Below, one piece after another: positions 34,662 to 44,513 of a stretch of 59,273 nt of DNA. Made by a program: the position numbers and the translations under genes. Location of the stretch: NCBI GenBank assembly GCA_018607905.1, contig JABBAP010000052.1, positions 1 through 59,273 on the forward strand. The letters are read 5' to 3'. The notes under the pieces are model-generated. The model was not told the DNA's origin, ran no database searches, and was given only the letters and a program-made list of their open reading frames with translations. Source of the DNA: Paracoccaceae bacterium. GTDB lineage: Bacteria; Pseudomonadota; Alphaproteobacteria; Rhodobacterales; Rhodobacteraceae. Every line of letters begins with the position of its first letter. Within the stretch, counting starts at the first letter, position 1.

Positions 34662-36320
34662 TTAGTTGCGGCCTTTTTCCAACAAACGACGCGCGATGAC
34701 TGTTGCTTGAATTTCAGCAGCGCCTTCAAAGATGTTTAGGATTCGCGCATCACACAAAACACGACTGATCGGATACTCGAGCGCGAAGCCGTTGCCACCG
34801 TGGATTTGTAAGCCGTTGTCGGCTGCTGCCCACGCCACGCGGGCACCAAGTAGCTTGGCCATGCCCGCTTCCAAATCGCAGCGGCGGTCGTTGTCTTTTT
34901 CTGCGGCAGAATGATAGGTCAGCTGGCGGGCGATCATAATTTCCACAGCCATCATCGCGATTTTTGAACGGATGCGCGGGAAGGCGAGCAGCTCTTTGCC
35001 GAACTGTTTGCGGTCCTGTGCGTATTTGGTCGCGATTTCCATGGCGTTTTGCGCCACGCCGATTGCGCGTGCTGCGGTTTGAATACGTGCAGATTCGAAG
35101 GTTTGCATCAGTTGTTTGAAGCCCTGGCCCTCGACGCCGCCAAGCAGGTTTTCGCCTTTGACTTTGAACCCGTCAAACGCGAGCTCGTATTCTTTCATGC
35201 CGCGATAGCCGAGGACTTCGATTTCGCCCCCGGTCATGCCTTCGGTTGGGAAAGGTGCTTCGTCTGTGCCTGCGGTTTTTTCAGCGAGGAACATCGACAG
35301 GCCAGAGTAATTGGTTGTGTCTGGGTCCGTGCGGGCGAGTAGGGTCATGACGTTGGTACGCGCGGCGTGGGTGATCCAGGTTTTGTTGCCAGTGACCGAC
35401 CAATCATCACCGTCTTTAACGGCGCGGGTGCGCAGCGAGCCAAGATCTGAACCTGTATTCGGTTCAGTGAACACAGCAGTTGGCAGCGTTTCACCCGACG
35501 CCAGCTGCGGGAGCCATTTTTGTTTTTGTTCTTCGGTGCCGCCACAGATAATGAGCTCGGCCGCGATTTCAGAGCGCGTACCAAGAGAACCAACGCCAAT
35601 GTAACCGCGAGACAGTTCTTCGGAGACCACAACCATCGACGCTTTGGACATGCCAAGACCGCCGTATTCTTCTGGAATGGTAAGGCCGAACACGCCCATT
35701 TCGGCCAGTTCGTTGATGATTTCCATCGGGATGAGATCGTCTTTGAGGTGCCAATCGTGAGCATTGGGCATGACGCGTTCGTCGGCAAAGCGGCGGAATT
35801 GATCGCGGATCATTTCCAGTTCGTCATCAAGGCCCGTCGCGCCCACGGTGGATGCGCCATCCCGTTCACGCATCAGATCAACAAGACGCGAACGTGCGGC
35901 TTGAGAATTGCCGCCTTGGGTTAGGGTTTGCACGCTTTCAACGGCAAGGGCCATTTGATCCTGTTGGGACAGGCCTAGGTCTTGGAGGCGAACAGTTTCG
36001 CCTTGGGACATCGGGATGCCGCCCCAGATTTGCCAAAGATATTCACCAAAGCTGATCTGGAGGATCAGTTGCTCCAGCTCGCCGAATTTTCCTTCGGCTT
36101 CTAGGTTCGTTGCCCATTTGTGCATTTGTTGAAGCGACAAAAGATAGGTGGCAAACCAAGCGAGGCCGTGGGCTGCGAATTGGTGTTCCTCAAATGCTTT
36201 GCCGTTTACGCGACCGTCTTGGCTGACGATGTCTGAAATTTTTACACGGGCGCGATCAACGACGTTTTCTACGGCGGGAATAGCGGCGGCACATGTGTTC
36301 AGAAGGTTTGGCAACAACAT
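34662..36320 (-). CDS. mcd: (2S)-methylsuccinyl-CoA dehydrogenase
   Basis: A 552-residue acyl-CoA dehydrogenase that oxidises methylsuccinyl-CoA to mesaconyl-CoA in the ethylmalonyl-CoA pathway for acetyl-CoA assimilation. About 165 N-terminal residues precede the common acyl-CoA dehydrogenase fold, a feature and length typical of Mcd. The fold itself shows FTEPNTGSDLGSL (about 297-309), TGNKTWITHAARTN, and YPISRVLCDARILNIFEGAAEIQ at the C terminus. The rest of the pathway (croR, ccr, ecm) is not in the window. It is convergent with the lysine-rich gene. Confidence 0.9.
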   Translation of the reverse strand: MLLPNLLNTCAAAIPAVENVVDRARVKISDIVSQDGRVNGKAFEEHQFAAHGLAWFATYLLSLQQMHKWATNLEAEGKFGELEQLILQISFGEYLWQIWGGIPMSQGETVRLQDLGLSQQDQMALAVESVQTLTQGGNSQAARSRLVDLMRERDGASTVGATGLDDELEMIRDQFRRFADERVMPNAHDWHLKDDLIPMEIINELAEMGVFGLTIPEEYGGLGMSKASMVVVSEELSRGYIGVGSLGTRSEIAAELIICGGTEEQKQKWLPQLASGETLPTAVFTEPNTGSDLGSLRTRAVKDGDDWSVTGNKTWITHAARTNVMTLLARTDPDTTNYSGLSMFLAEKTAGTDEAPFPTEGMTGGEIEVLGYRGMKEYELAFDGFKVKGENLLGGVEGQGFKQLMQTFESARIQTAARAIGVAQNAMEIATKYAQDRKQFGKELLAFPRIRSKIAMMAVEIMIARQLTYHSAAEKDNDRRCDLEAGMAKLLGARVAWAAADNGLQIHGGNGFALEYPISRVLCDARILNIFEGAAEIQATVIARRLLEKGRN

Positions 36321-36453
36321 TTTAGAATCCAGTTCGTGCGGTCTTTGAAGTTGGGCAAGAAGTATGGCGCGGGTCTGGGTGCGTCAATGCTGCGCTGCAA
36401 TAAAAACACCGGTGTGCGGCGAATTGTGTAAGATTGTTGCGCTGCGCGTTTGT

Positions 36454-37362
36454 TCAGAGCGCAGTGATTAACAGCTGTGTTGCGGTAAGCGCCACGATGA
36501 GGCCAGCGATAATTTCGAGAGCAGGAACGACGTGTCGCACTGCGCCACCTGACACACCACGCAGCGTGGTGTTGCGTAAAAGAGTTGATGCAATGGCAAC
36601 AGCAATCGTGACGCTGGCGGTGCCAAGGGCCATCGCGAAGGTGCCGACGATACCTGCGGTTACCAAATCGTAACGCCACGTTAGGATCAAAAGGAAGATT
36701 GCCCCCGTGCAGGGGCGAATCGCGATTGCGCCGACCAAAAGTACAAGATCACGCATGGAGGAGATATTTTCAGATTCTTCCATGGACGGGCGGTGGCGGT
36801 GGCCACAACTATCGCAATGGGCCGCATCGCCGCTGTGTTTATGGCCATGTGTATCTGGATGTGCGGATTTAGGCCGCCAGATTTTGCGCAAACCACGCAC
36901 AAAAAGCCACAGGCCCACAAGCGCGATTGCGCCGTAGCTCATGGGTGCGAAAAGCCGTTCGGCGCTGCTGACCATTTGTCGAAGCGATAGGCCCAGGAGC
37001 GTAATGCCTGCGTACACCACGATGATGGCGGTGAGCCCTTGCGCAAGGCTGGACAGAAGCGCGATGCCTGAAAGACGAAGCATGGCCACGCGCGAGCCAA
37101 GCCCGTAGCCACCGATGAGGATTTTGCCGTGTCCCGGGCCAACGGCGTGAAAGAAGCCATAGGCAAAACACACGGACATCAGAGTGATAAAGGCGCTGGT
37201 ATCGCCCGTTCGTAGGGCCCGCAGGCCGCGGGCCATTTCGTTCTGAAAGCTGCGCTGGCCAGTTGTGGCCCATGCCGCCAATTGATCAAAGCCGCCTGTG
37301 ATCCACAACAAACCCAACGAAGTTGCCGCCACTCCGGCGATGATTAAGAAGACGGTTCGCAT
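36454..37362 (-). CDS. NicO-family nickel/cobalt transporter
   Basis: Inner-membrane protein of 302 residues with about seven helices. The family signature HAVGPGHGKILIGGY lies in helix 2-3 (about 72-86), and a cytoplasmic His/Cys-rich loop (about 170-200, HPDTHGHKHSGDAAHCDSCG) can bind metal. Members move Ni2+, Co2+ or related ions across the membrane, by uptake or efflux. It overlaps the 3' end of the DUF1007 gene by 19 bp, so the two are a unit. Direction of transport cannot be read from sequence. Confidence 0.85.
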   Translation of the reverse strand: MRTVFLIIAGVAATSLGLLWITGGFDQLAAWATTGQRSFQNEMARGLRALRTGDTSAFITLMSVCFAYGFFHAVGPGHGKILIGGYGLGSRVAMLRLSGIALLSSLAQGLTAIIVVYAGITLLGLSLRQMVSSAERLFAPMSYGAIALVGLWLFVRGLRKIWRPKSAHPDTHGHKHSGDAAHCDSCGHRHRPSMEESENISSMRDLVLLVGAIAIRPCTGAIFLLILTWRYDLVTAGIVGTFAMALGTASVTIAVAIASTLLRNTTLRGVSGGAVRHVVPALEIIAGLIVALTATQLLITAL

Positions 37363-37991
37363 GATAACGTAAGTGTATCGGCGAAATGTTCGCCTACGGC
37401 GGGGTAATCATTTTCGGCGTTGGAATTGGAGCCATAGAGCAGATTTTCGACAAGGTCATAGGCTTTGCCAAGGTCTGCAGGGATTTGTTCCATCATGCAG
37501 CTGTCGCGGTTCAACACTTCGGCGCCGAGATCGAGCGTGTATGCGGAATAATAAGTGGGATCAAAGGCGCGTAATGCGATGCTCCCGTTGGCCATATCGA
37601 GTGGTGTTTCGAGGTGGCGGATGTGGGAGGTGAGCAGGCGGCCATCTGACAGTTCTGCGGTGGCAGAGGTTGGTGGGCCAAGCGTGAGTTTTTCATCGGC
37701 AAAGATTACGGCGAGGTCGCCTTCGAACCCATCGAGCCATTGCGTGTCAAAGCCAACTAGCTTTTCCTGCTCTTTAACCGTGATGATGCCATCCCCATCA
37801 CCATCAAGGCCCATGTCATCGAGTTGGACCATTGTGTAGAAATCATCATAGGCCCATTGCACCTGTATCGCTGACAATTGGCCCGCATCGTTAAAGATGA
37901 ATGCGATGCCAGCGTCGATAAAGACATGCGGGTGGGCCAGCGCAGGGGCAGGCAGGATTGAAAAGGCCAATGCCGTCAGGATATGTTTCAT
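37344..37991 (-). CDS. DUF1007 family periplasmic protein, partner of the NicO transporter
   Basis: A 215-residue exported protein. The signal peptide (about 1-19, ending APALA) is followed at once by HPHVFIDAG, the conserved His-rich start of DUF1007 proteins. An EF-hand-like loop, DGDGDGIITVKE, lies near 70-82 and may bind calcium. DUF1007 genes are usually next to NicO genes, as here, and the protein likely delivers or accepts a metal ion. Start at 37991 is the ATG directly before the signal. Confidence 0.82.
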   Translation of the reverse strand: MKHILTALAFSILPAPALAHPHVFIDAGIAFIFNDAGQLSAIQVQWAYDDFYTMVQLDDMGLDGDGDGIITVKEQEKLVGFDTQWLDGFEGDLAVIFADEKLTLGPPTSATAELSDGRLLTSHIRHLETPLDMANGSIALRAFDPTYYSAYTLDLGAEVLNRDSCMMEQIPADLGKAYDLVENLLYGSNSNAENDYPAVGEHFADTLTLSCEPSS

Positions 37992-38051
37992 AAGCAAAGT
38001 ATATTGACTGATTTCTACCAGAGGCAAGACGCAACTGTGCGATTGAGCGAG

Positions 38052-38342
38052 TTATTGCGGGGCGAGTAACAGCGCGCGGGTTTGTGGGAGCGCGAGTGCA
38101 ATCGCCATGAATACCTGCAACGCAATGATCCCATTCAAGATGTTGGCGAAGGGTTGTTTGTGGGTTTTATGGCGAAATTTTTGCTGGGCGATTTTTGCAC
38201 CGATGGAGCCGCCAAGAATTGCAATGCCGAGGAGCGTATTTTCGGGGATGCGCCAGCCACCAGATCGGGATTGGCGTTTATCGTAAAAGAAAAGCGCCGC
38301 TGCCAACGCGTTGATCGCTAGAAAATACAGTATCAACAACAT
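38052..38342 (-). CDS. DUF1294 small membrane protein
   Basis: A 96-residue membrane protein. It has a first helix (1-19), then FYDKRQSRSGGWRIPENTLLGIAILGGSIGA, the DUF1294 hallmark, a second helix, a basic HKTHKQPF motif and a third helix. Function unknown. It lies alone between the metal-transport pair and pckA. Confidence 0.85.
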   Translation of the reverse strand: MLLILYFLAINALAAALFFYDKRQSRSGGWRIPENTLLGIAILGGSIGAKIAQQKFRHKTHKQPFANILNGIIALQVFMAIALALPQTRALLLAPQ

Positions 38343-38356
38343 GAGTAATCCCTTAC

Positions 38357-38386
38357 GAAAAAAGCCGGAGCATTGCCCCGGCCTTT
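38357..38386 (-). terminator. Rho-independent terminator of pckA
   Basis: On the minus strand, GCCGGGGC and GCTCCGGC pair around AAT (one G-T pair) and are followed by TTTTTT. It begins about 20 bp past the pckA stop codon. Confidence 0.85.
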
Positions 38387-38405
38387 GATTTTTTGTGCAG
38401 CCGAT

Positions 38406-40010
38406 TTAGCGTGGTTTTACGGCTTCGGCCAAAACGTCTGCGCTAACGTATTCTTCGTATTGTTTGAAGTTGTCAGAGAACATTTGTACCAGTTTAGCCG
38501 CGTTACGGTCATAGCTGTCAGGGTCGTCCCACGTGCGGCGCGGATCGAGCAGAACGTCGGCGACGCCAGCGCAAGATGTTGGCACTTCGAAGCCGAAGTT
38601 TTCGTCCTTGCGGTAATCACTGGCGTTTAGCGATCCATCAAGAGCCGCTGTCAGCAAGGCGCGGGTTGCACGGATCGGCATACGCGAGCCTGTGCCGTAC
38701 GCGCCGCCTGTCCAACCCGTGTTTACCAACCAGCAGGTCGCGCCAGAGGCAGCGATACGATCGCGCAGCAACGCGCCGTAGGCTTCGGGGCGGCGCGGCA
38801 TGAATGGCGCGCCAAAACAGGTTGAGAATGTTGGTTGCGGTTCGGTAATGCCGCGTTCAGTGCCAGCGATCTTGGCGGTGAAGCCGGACAGAAAGTGGTA
38901 CATCGCCTCTGCAGGGGACAGGCGCGAAATCGGCGGTAGCACGCCAAAGGCATCGCAGGTCAGCATGATAATGTTGCGCGGAGTGCCGCCCATGCCCGTG
39001 TTAGATGCGTTTGAAATATAGTGCAGCGGATAGGCGCAGCGCATGTTTGCGGTGAGGCTATCGTCTTCAAAATCCAGCTCTTTTGTTTGTGGATCGTAGA
39101 CCATGTTTTCGATCACGGTGCCGAATTTTTGCGTTGTCGCGAAAATCTCTGGCTCTGCCTCGGGTGAGAGGTTGATCGTTTTGGCGTAACAGCCCCCTTC
39201 AAAGTTGAAGGTGCCGTTGTCGGACCAGCCATGTTCATCATCGCCAATCAAAATGCGGTTAGGGTCCGCCGACAGGGTCGTTTTGCCCGTGCCTGACAGA
39301 CCAAAGAACACTGCAACATCGTTTTCATCGCCAGTTGCGTGGTTGGCAGAACAGTGCATCGGCATGACGCCTTGATCTGGAAGAAGGTAGTTTAGAAGGG
39401 AGAAAACGGATTTCTTGTTTTCGCCAGCGTATTCAGTGCCACCGATCAGGATCAATTTCTTTTCAATCGAAATTGCGATCACTGTTTCGCTGCGACAGCC
39501 GTGCTTCGCTGGGTCTGCGTTGAAAGACGGGCAGTTGATGACAGTGTATTCTGGGATGAATGTGTCGAGTTCGTTTGCTTCTGGACGACGCAGCATGGTG
39601 CGAATGAACAGGGAATGCCAGGCCAGTTCTGTTACCATGCGCACGTTGACGCGGTAATCTGGGTCTGCACCACCAAACAGGTCTTGGACGAAATATTCGC
39701 CATCCTTCATGTGGGCGAGCATGTCTGCGTGCAATTGAGCAAAGGCCTCTTGCGCCATCGGTGGGTTGTTTTCCCACCAGATAGTGTCTTTTACCGATGG
39801 CTCATCCACAACAAATTTGTCTTTAGGAGAGCGCCCGGTGAATTTGCCAGTGGAGACAAGCATCGTTCCACCTTGGCCCAATTTACCTTCGCTTCTTTTG
39901 AGCGCAGTTTCGATAAGCGCAGGTTCAAGCAGGTTATAGTGGGCTTTTGCGATCCCAGTGATGCCAGTTTTTTCCAGCGATTGGGAAGGATTGAAGCGGC
40001 CTGCTTCCAT
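38406..40010 (-). CDS. pckA: Phosphoenolpyruvate carboxykinase (ATP)
   Basis: A 534-residue enzyme that converts oxaloacetate and ATP to phosphoenolpyruvate, CO2 and ADP, the entry to gluconeogenesis. Diagnostic sequences are present: [15 protein letters not shown] (kinase-1a loop, about 240-254), the metal site [23 protein letters not shown], and the R/G-rich MPIRATRAL near the C terminus. ATG at 40010 follows GAGGAG. It is divergent from chvI; in rhizobia ChvI and ChvG control pckA, so the arrangement suggests direct regulation. Confidence 0.97.
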   Translation of the reverse strand: MEAGRFNPSQSLEKTGITGIAKAHYNLLEPALIETALKRSEGKLGQGGTMLVSTGKFTGRSPKDKFVVDEPSVKDTIWWENNPPMAQEAFAQLHADMLAHMKDGEYFVQDLFGGADPDYRVNVRMVTELAWHSLFIRTMLRRPEANELDTFIPEYTVINCPSFNADPAKHGCRSETVIAISIEKKLILIGGTEYAGENKKSVFSLLNYLLPDQGVMPMHCSANHATGDENDVAVFFGLSGTGKTTLSADPNRILIGDDEHGWSDNGTFNFEGGCYAKTINLSPEAEPEIFATTQKFGTVIENMVYDPQTKELDFEDDSLTANMRCAYPLHYISNASNTGMGGTPRNIIMLTCDAFGVLPPISRLSPAEAMYHFLSGFTAKIAGTERGITEPQPTFSTCFGAPFMPRRPEAYGALLRDRIAASGATCWLVNTGWTGGAYGTGSRMPIRATRALLTAALDGSLNASDYRKDENFGFEVPTSCAGVADVLLDPRRTWDDPDSYDRNAAKLVQMFSDNFKQYEEYVSADVLAEAVKPR

Positions 40011-40348
40011 GATGATGCTCCTCAAAGCGAAGGAATGGTAAACATTCGACGCCTGATTTTCGTATTTATGGCCTGTTCGTGGCCAGTTCGCTGCGGCAGT
40101 AACGCGGGCTATATACCATCCTAAGCAGGTAATGGAAGGCCACCGCCACGAGTAATGTTGTCGAGTTATCGTTAACTTGACCGTTTTTTATAAGGGCATT
40201 TGAGCAGAGTGTGACTCAAAGGACAAAATTGGGAAAAATTGTGGCTAAAAATAGGCCGCTTAGAGAAGAAAACATTTGCGCCGTTAATAAAGCTGTACCT
40301 AAGTGGGGCTATAAAAATAAAAATGCAGGCAGTTTCGAGGGCAAAACA
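40011..40348. other. Divergent promoter region between pckA and chvI
   Basis: About 340 bp with no gene that I can support. The half near chvI is A+T-rich (for example ATAAAAATAAAAATG). An open frame in phase with chvI from 40211 adds 46 residues that do not resemble a response-regulator start, so I exclude it. I could not identify a clear ChvI box. Confidence 0.5.
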
Positions 40349-41053
40349 ATGGCAAGAATTGCGTTGGTTGATGACGACCGCAATATCCTAACTTCTGTGT
40401 CTATGACACTAGAAGCCGAAGGTTACGACGTTTCTACTTATAATGATGGGCTGCAAGCGCTGAACGCGTTTACAGATGAACTCCCTGATATGGCGGTCTT
40501 AGATATTAAGATGCCACGGATGGATGGTATGGATTTGCTGAGCCGTTTGCGCCAGCGCACCGACATGCCAGTTATCTTTCTTACATCCAAAGACGATGAG
40601 ATCGACGAAGTGCTAGGTTTGCGCATGGGCGCAGACGATTATGTACGCAAACCGTTTTCTCAGCGTTTGTTGGTGGAGCGCATTCGCGCGATTCTACGTC
40701 GCCAAGAGGTGAAGTTGTCGGATGCAGGTAAGCCCGACGACGCGCCAAATGAAAATTTAATCGAACGTGGCGAGTTGACGATGGATCCGTTGCGTCATGC
40801 AGTGACTTGGAAGGGCAAGCCAGTCAGCTTGACCGTAACCGAGTTTCTGTTGTTGCAAGCACTTGCAAGCCGCCCTGGTTTTGTAAAAAGCCGCGTTCAG
40901 CTGATGGACGTCGCCTATGACGACCAAGTTTATGTGGACGATCGTACAATCGACAGCCATATCAAACGGTTACGTAAAAAAATGCGCAGTGTTGACGATG
41001 AGTTTTCAGCCATCGAAACACTGTACGGTATCGGTTATCGGTACACTGAATAA
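40349..41053 (+). CDS. chvI: Response regulator ChvI
   Basis: A 234-residue OmpR-type regulator. The receiver (1-120) has the DDD acidic cluster, phospho-acceptor Asp in [12 protein letters not shown] near 51, and [12 protein letters not shown]; the winged helix follows (about 130-232, with [17 protein letters not shown]). The start at 40349 has CGAGGG in front and begins [10 protein letters not shown], as expected. It overlaps chvG by one base. ChvI/ChvG responds to acidity and envelope signals in rhizobia and controls central carbon genes. Its placement with hprK, rapZ and PTS genes links it to carbon and nitrogen sensing. Confidence 0.93.
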   Translation: MARIALVDDDRNILTSVSMTLEAEGYDVSTYNDGLQALNAFTDELPDMAVLDIKMPRMDGMDLLSRLRQRTDMPVIFLTSKDDEIDEVLGLRMGADDYVRKPFSQRLLVERIRAILRRQEVKLSDAGKPDDAPNENLIERGELTMDPLRHAVTWKGKPVSLTVTEFLLLQALASRPGFVKSRVQLMDVAYDDQVYVDDRTIDSHIKRLRKKMRSVDDEFSAIETLYGIGYRYTE

Positions 41054-42720
41054 TGGCCATTTCGGCAGATGAGCATTTGACAGACGAACCGCGCGGGGGC
41101 CGGGGTAATTTGTTCGCTAATTTTGCAAATACAATTGGACTTAGCGGAGGGCGCGGAATTTTGCGTTCCTTTGGTCTGGAGCAGATAACTCGGATACGCA
41201 CGTCCGCGTTGGCGTGGCGGATCATTACATTCAATCTGATCGCGCTTTGCATTTTGCTGGTTGGGATGTTGTATCTGAACCAATTCAAAGGCGGTTTGCT
41301 TGTCGAAAAACAATCGAGCATGGTGATTGAATCCGAACTTTATACCAACGTCGTCGAAGCACGTTTGTTTGATGAGCGCACCACGAATGGTGAATTGATA
41401 AAGGGATTGCCGGTTTCTGAAGGCTTGATCGCGCGCGTTTATTTGAGTGATGAATCCTTGGCGGCGCAGCTTAACGGTGCTGAAATAGATCTGCCGAGCG
41501 GCAGTGGTTTTGTTGCATGGCTCGGTGGCGCATTGGACGTTTTACCTAACCTGCGATCGGTCAGTGGTAATACGGCACCAATGTCAGAGCAGTTTTTCGC
41601 AACGGAGATGGCGAAATCTGCGCTTGAAGGTAAAGAATTGATACGCCGCTCGACTACGCAGGCTGGCGAAACAATTGTTTCGGTTGCACGTCCGATTGTG
41701 GTGGACGGTTCTGTCGTGGCTGCGATGGTTTTGACATCCCAACCTGGATATCTGGATGGTTTGTTGGCTGCGGAACAGCAAGCGGTGTTACGTTTGTTTT
41801 TACTGGCTGTGATCGTTTCGGTGGTGTTGTCCATTGCCTTGGCGAATACGATTGCGAACCCAATTCATGATTTGGCCCGCGCAGCAGAGGCTGGCACAAC
41901 CAAAGAGGGTCGCCAAGATGATGCAAGCCGCATTCGCATCCCCGATTTGTCAGGTCGACCAGATGAAATTGGCCGTTTAAGTCGTGCCATGCGCGACATG
42001 ACATCGGCCTTGTATGACCGGATTGATACAAACGAAGAATTTGCAGCAGACGTTGCACATGAAATCAAGAACCCATTGGCATCATTGCGATCTGCTGTTG
42101 AAACGCTGCGCATCGCACCTGAAGGGGATGGGCGTACACGGTTGATGGACGTGATTGAGCACGATGTTCGTCGTCTCGATCGTTTGGTATCTGACATTTC
42201 TAACGCATCGCGGCTGGATTCTGAGTTGGTCAAAGAAGAAGAAGAAATTTTTGATCTGACACTAATGTTGAGCCGTATCGCGGAGTTCCATACCCATGAA
42301 GCGCTTGATAAAAATGTTGAGGTGATTTGGGATGAGCCAAAAACGCCAATAATGTATGATGGTATGGAAGCTCGTTTGGCGCAGGTTTTTGTAAACTTGA
42401 TTTCAAATGCGATTTCGTTTTGTGGCGACGGCGATGCTGTTCGTGTTTGGGCACGTGAGAAAGGCAACCGTGTGTTGATCGTTGTCGAAGACACAGGACC
42501 AGGTATCCCTGAGGAAGCACTGACCAAAGTATTTACACGGTTCTATTCTGAACGTCCTGAGCACGATTATGGCAACAATTCGGGCCTTGGCTTGTCGATT
42601 TCCAAGCAGATCGTCGAAGCGCATAAAGGCGTGATTTGGGCTGAAAACATCCACGCACGTGACAATGAAGACGGCGATGCGCCGCTTGGTGCGCGTTTTG
42701 TGGTTGGCCTGCCTGTGTAA
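41053..42720 (+). CDS. chvG: Sensor histidine kinase ChvG
   Basis: A 555-residue membrane kinase. A cytoplasmic stretch, a first helix (about 57-77), a periplasmic sensor domain of about 175 residues (80-255) and a second helix lead to HAMP (about 270-330), the phospho-acceptor H-box DVAHEIKNPLASLRSAVETLR near 340 and an ATP-binding domain with the N-box (NLISNAISF), G1 DTGPGIPE and G2 GLGLSISKQIVEAH. The periplasmic domain fits ChvG. It is coupled to chvI by ATG/TAA overlap and followed within 10 bp by hprK. Confidence 0.93.
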   Translation: MAISADEHLTDEPRGGRGNLFANFANTIGLSGGRGILRSFGLEQITRIRTSALAWRIITFNLIALCILLVGMLYLNQFKGGLLVEKQSSMVIESELYTNVVEARLFDERTTNGELIKGLPVSEGLIARVYLSDESLAAQLNGAEIDLPSGSGFVAWLGGALDVLPNLRSVSGNTAPMSEQFFATEMAKSALEGKELIRRSTTQAGETIVSVARPIVVDGSVVAAMVLTSQPGYLDGLLAAEQQAVLRLFLLAVIVSVVLSIALANTIANPIHDLARAAEAGTTKEGRQDDASRIRIPDLSGRPDEIGRLSRAMRDMTSALYDRIDTNEEFAADVAHEIKNPLASLRSAVETLRIAPEGDGRTRLMDVIEHDVRRLDRLVSDISNASRLDSELVKEEEEIFDLTLMLSRIAEFHTHEALDKNVEVIWDEPKTPIMYDGMEARLAQVFVNLISNAISFCGDGDAVRVWAREKGNRVLIVVEDTGPGIPEEALTKVFTRFYSERPEHDYGNNSGLGLSISKQIVEAHKGVIWAENIHARDNEDGDAPLGARFVVGLPV

Positions 42721-42729
42721 ATAGGGCCG

Positions 42730-43158
42730 ATGCTGGCATTTGAAAATAGCCCCGTCCACGGTACTGCGATCGCAGTCGGTGGGCGGGGTTTTTTGATTGT
42801 CGGTTCTTCCGGGGCTGGAAAATCTGGGCTTGCGTTGCAGATGATCGCACTGGATGCGGAGTTGATTTCGGATGATCAAGTTCTGTTGGAGCGTGTCGGG
42901 GTTGATGTTGAAATGACTGCTCCTGCACCGTTGGGCAACTTGATTGAGGCGCGGTTCATCGGTGTTCTGAAAACCGATGCGTCGCGTTCCGCTGTTTTGC
43001 GTCATGTCATCGATATGGACAAAGAACCGGAGGCTCGTATGCCACAGTTACAACATAGTGAAGTGCTTGGCGTTCGAATTGACTTGATAAATGGACGAAA
43101 TGTTCCAAATTTAGCTTCTATCCTGATGATCTTAGGGCGTGGAGCGCGCCATAGCTGA
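42730..43158 (+). CDS. hprK: HPr kinase/phosphorylase, short alphaproteobacterial form
   Basis: A 142-residue protein corresponding only to the C-terminal kinase domain of HprK; the N-terminal domain of Firmicutes is missing, as is usual in alphaproteobacteria. Walker A GSSGAGKSG lies at 25-33 and the HprK signature region around LGNLIEARFIGVL near 76-90. It phosphorylates and dephosphorylates HPr on serine; the HPr encoded 1.4 kb downstream keeps that serine. It lies in one transcription unit with chvI-chvG upstream and rapZ downstream. Confidence 0.9.
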   Translation: MLAFENSPVHGTAIAVGGRGFLIVGSSGAGKSGLALQMIALDAELISDDQVLLERVGVDVEMTAPAPLGNLIEARFIGVLKTDASRSAVLRHVIDMDKEPEARMPQLQHSEVLGVRIDLINGRNVPNLASILMILGRGARHS

Positions 43159-43175
43159 AAGCAGAAAACTGCATT

Positions 43176-44078
43176 GTGACCCATTTGAAATCGAACGCGA
43201 TGCCATCAACGGACGTGAATACGACTGTGGTCTTGGTCACTGGCCCGTCGGGTGCTGGGCGCAGTACTGCGATCAATGCCTTCGAGGATTTGGGCTATGA
43301 GACCATTGATAATATACCGTTGGCATTGTTGCCGCGCCTAATTGCTGGGCCGACCGGCGGGCGACCGATGGCGCTGGGCATTGATGTGCGGACACGAGAC
43401 TTTTCGGTCAGGGGTGTTTTGGATGCCTATGATGCCTTTAAACAAGATGAATTGATGGAGCCGTCGTTGTTGTTCATGGACTGTCAAACCGAAGCTTTGT
43501 TGCGGCGATATTCTGAGACACGGCGCCGTCATCCTTTGGCGCCTGAAGAAACGCCTTTGCGCGGGATTGAGCTGGAAAACGAGCTATTAAAAACGCTGCG
43601 CAGTCGCGCGGATGTTTTGATTGATACGACAACGCTGACGCCTCATGATCTCAAAGCAGAAATTGGCAATCTATTCAGCGCCCCGGGTGTTGCAGGGCTG
43701 GCGATCTCGGTTCAATCGTTTTCTTATAAACGTGGTATTCCGCGTGGAATTGACATGGTGATGGATTGTCGCTTTCTTAGGAATCCGTATTGGGACAAAA
43801 GTTTACGCGGGAAAACGGGCGAAGACAAAGATGTTCTGGCGTATGTTGCGGCAGATTCAAAGTACCAAGCGTTCTTTGAGCAATTAACTGATATGGTGCG
43901 CCTGCTGTTGCCAGCGTACAGAGATGAAGGTAAGGCGCATTTCAGCATCGGTTTGGGATGTACTGGGGGGCAGCATCGCTCTGTTGCTGTTGCAGAAGAA
44001 TTAGCCAACGCCCTTGAGGCAGAAGGCTGGCAGGTGTCTAAACGACATCGGGAAATGGAACGGCGCGGGGGCGTCTGA
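43176..44078 (+). CDS. rapZ: RapZ family nucleotide-binding protein
   Basis: A 300-residue P-loop protein. Walker A GPSGAGRS occurs near 24-31, followed by ALEDLGY-like FEDLGYETIDNIPLALLP, and the C-terminal domain contains FSIGLGCTGGQHRSVAVAE near 260-278, both hallmarks of RapZ (YvcJ). In E. coli RapZ controls GlmS levels through small RNAs; in alphaproteobacteria the role is not settled. Start codon is uncertain: GTG at 43176 or ATG at 43200 (MPSTDV), neither with a strong ribosome-binding site. The gene lies between hprK and the EIIA gene. Confidence 0.92.
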   Translation: MTHLKSNAMPSTDVNTTVVLVTGPSGAGRSTAINAFEDLGYETIDNIPLALLPRLIAGPTGGRPMALGIDVRTRDFSVRGVLDAYDAFKQDELMEPSLLFMDCQTEALLRRYSETRRRHPLAPEETPLRGIELENELLKTLRSRADVLIDTTTLTPHDLKAEIGNLFSAPGVAGLAISVQSFSYKRGIPRGIDMVMDCRFLRNPYWDKSLRGKTGEDKDVLAYVAADSKYQAFFEQLTDMVRLLLPAYRDEGKAHFSIGLGCTGGQHRSVAVAEELANALEAEGWQVSKRHREMERRGGV

Positions 44079-44099
44079 GTTGGATAGGAGAGACCGAGC

Positions 44100-44495
44100 T
44101 TGATCGGGATCGTAATCGTAGCGCATGGTGGGTTGGCTAAGGAATACTTGGCCGCGGCGGAGCATGTTCTGGGCAAACTGAACAACATCGAGGCCATCGC
44201 AACGGCGGCCGAGGTTGATCGTGATGCCAAGCAAAATGAGATTTGTATCGCTGCTGATCGTGTTGATCAGGGTGACGGGGTTGTTGTGGTCGTGGATATG
44301 TTTGGATCATCGCCAAGTAATTTGGCGATGAAGGCCTGTTCTGGGTCAGGGCGACGCATCATGTACGGCGCAAATTTACCGATGTTGGTAAAGTTGGCGA
44401 AATCTCGCAAATTGCCGTTGGATAAAGCGGTCGAGCTTTCGATAACCGCGGGCAAGAAGTACATTAACGCCAGCAATGGTTTGCAAATTCCATAA
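44100..44495 (+). CDS. PTS EIIA of the mannose family
   Basis: A 131-residue EIIA(Man)-type phosphocarrier. The phospho-accepting residue is His9 in MIGIVIVAHGGLA. It has the fold landmarks VDMFGSSPSNLAM near 62-75. No sugar-specific EIIB or EIIC is present, so this is a regulatory phosphotransfer chain, not a sugar importer. It starts with TTG after GGAGAG at good distance; no ATG is nearby. It precedes HPr by 18 bp. Confidence 0.9.
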   Translation: MIGIVIVAHGGLAKEYLAAAEHVLGKLNNIEAIATAAEVDRDAKQNEICIAADRVDQGDGVVVVVDMFGSSPSNLAMKACSGSGRRIMYGANLPMLVKLAKSRKLPLDKAVELSITAGKKYINASNGLQIP

Positions 44496-44513
44496 GCGCA
44501 GGGAGACCGGGCC

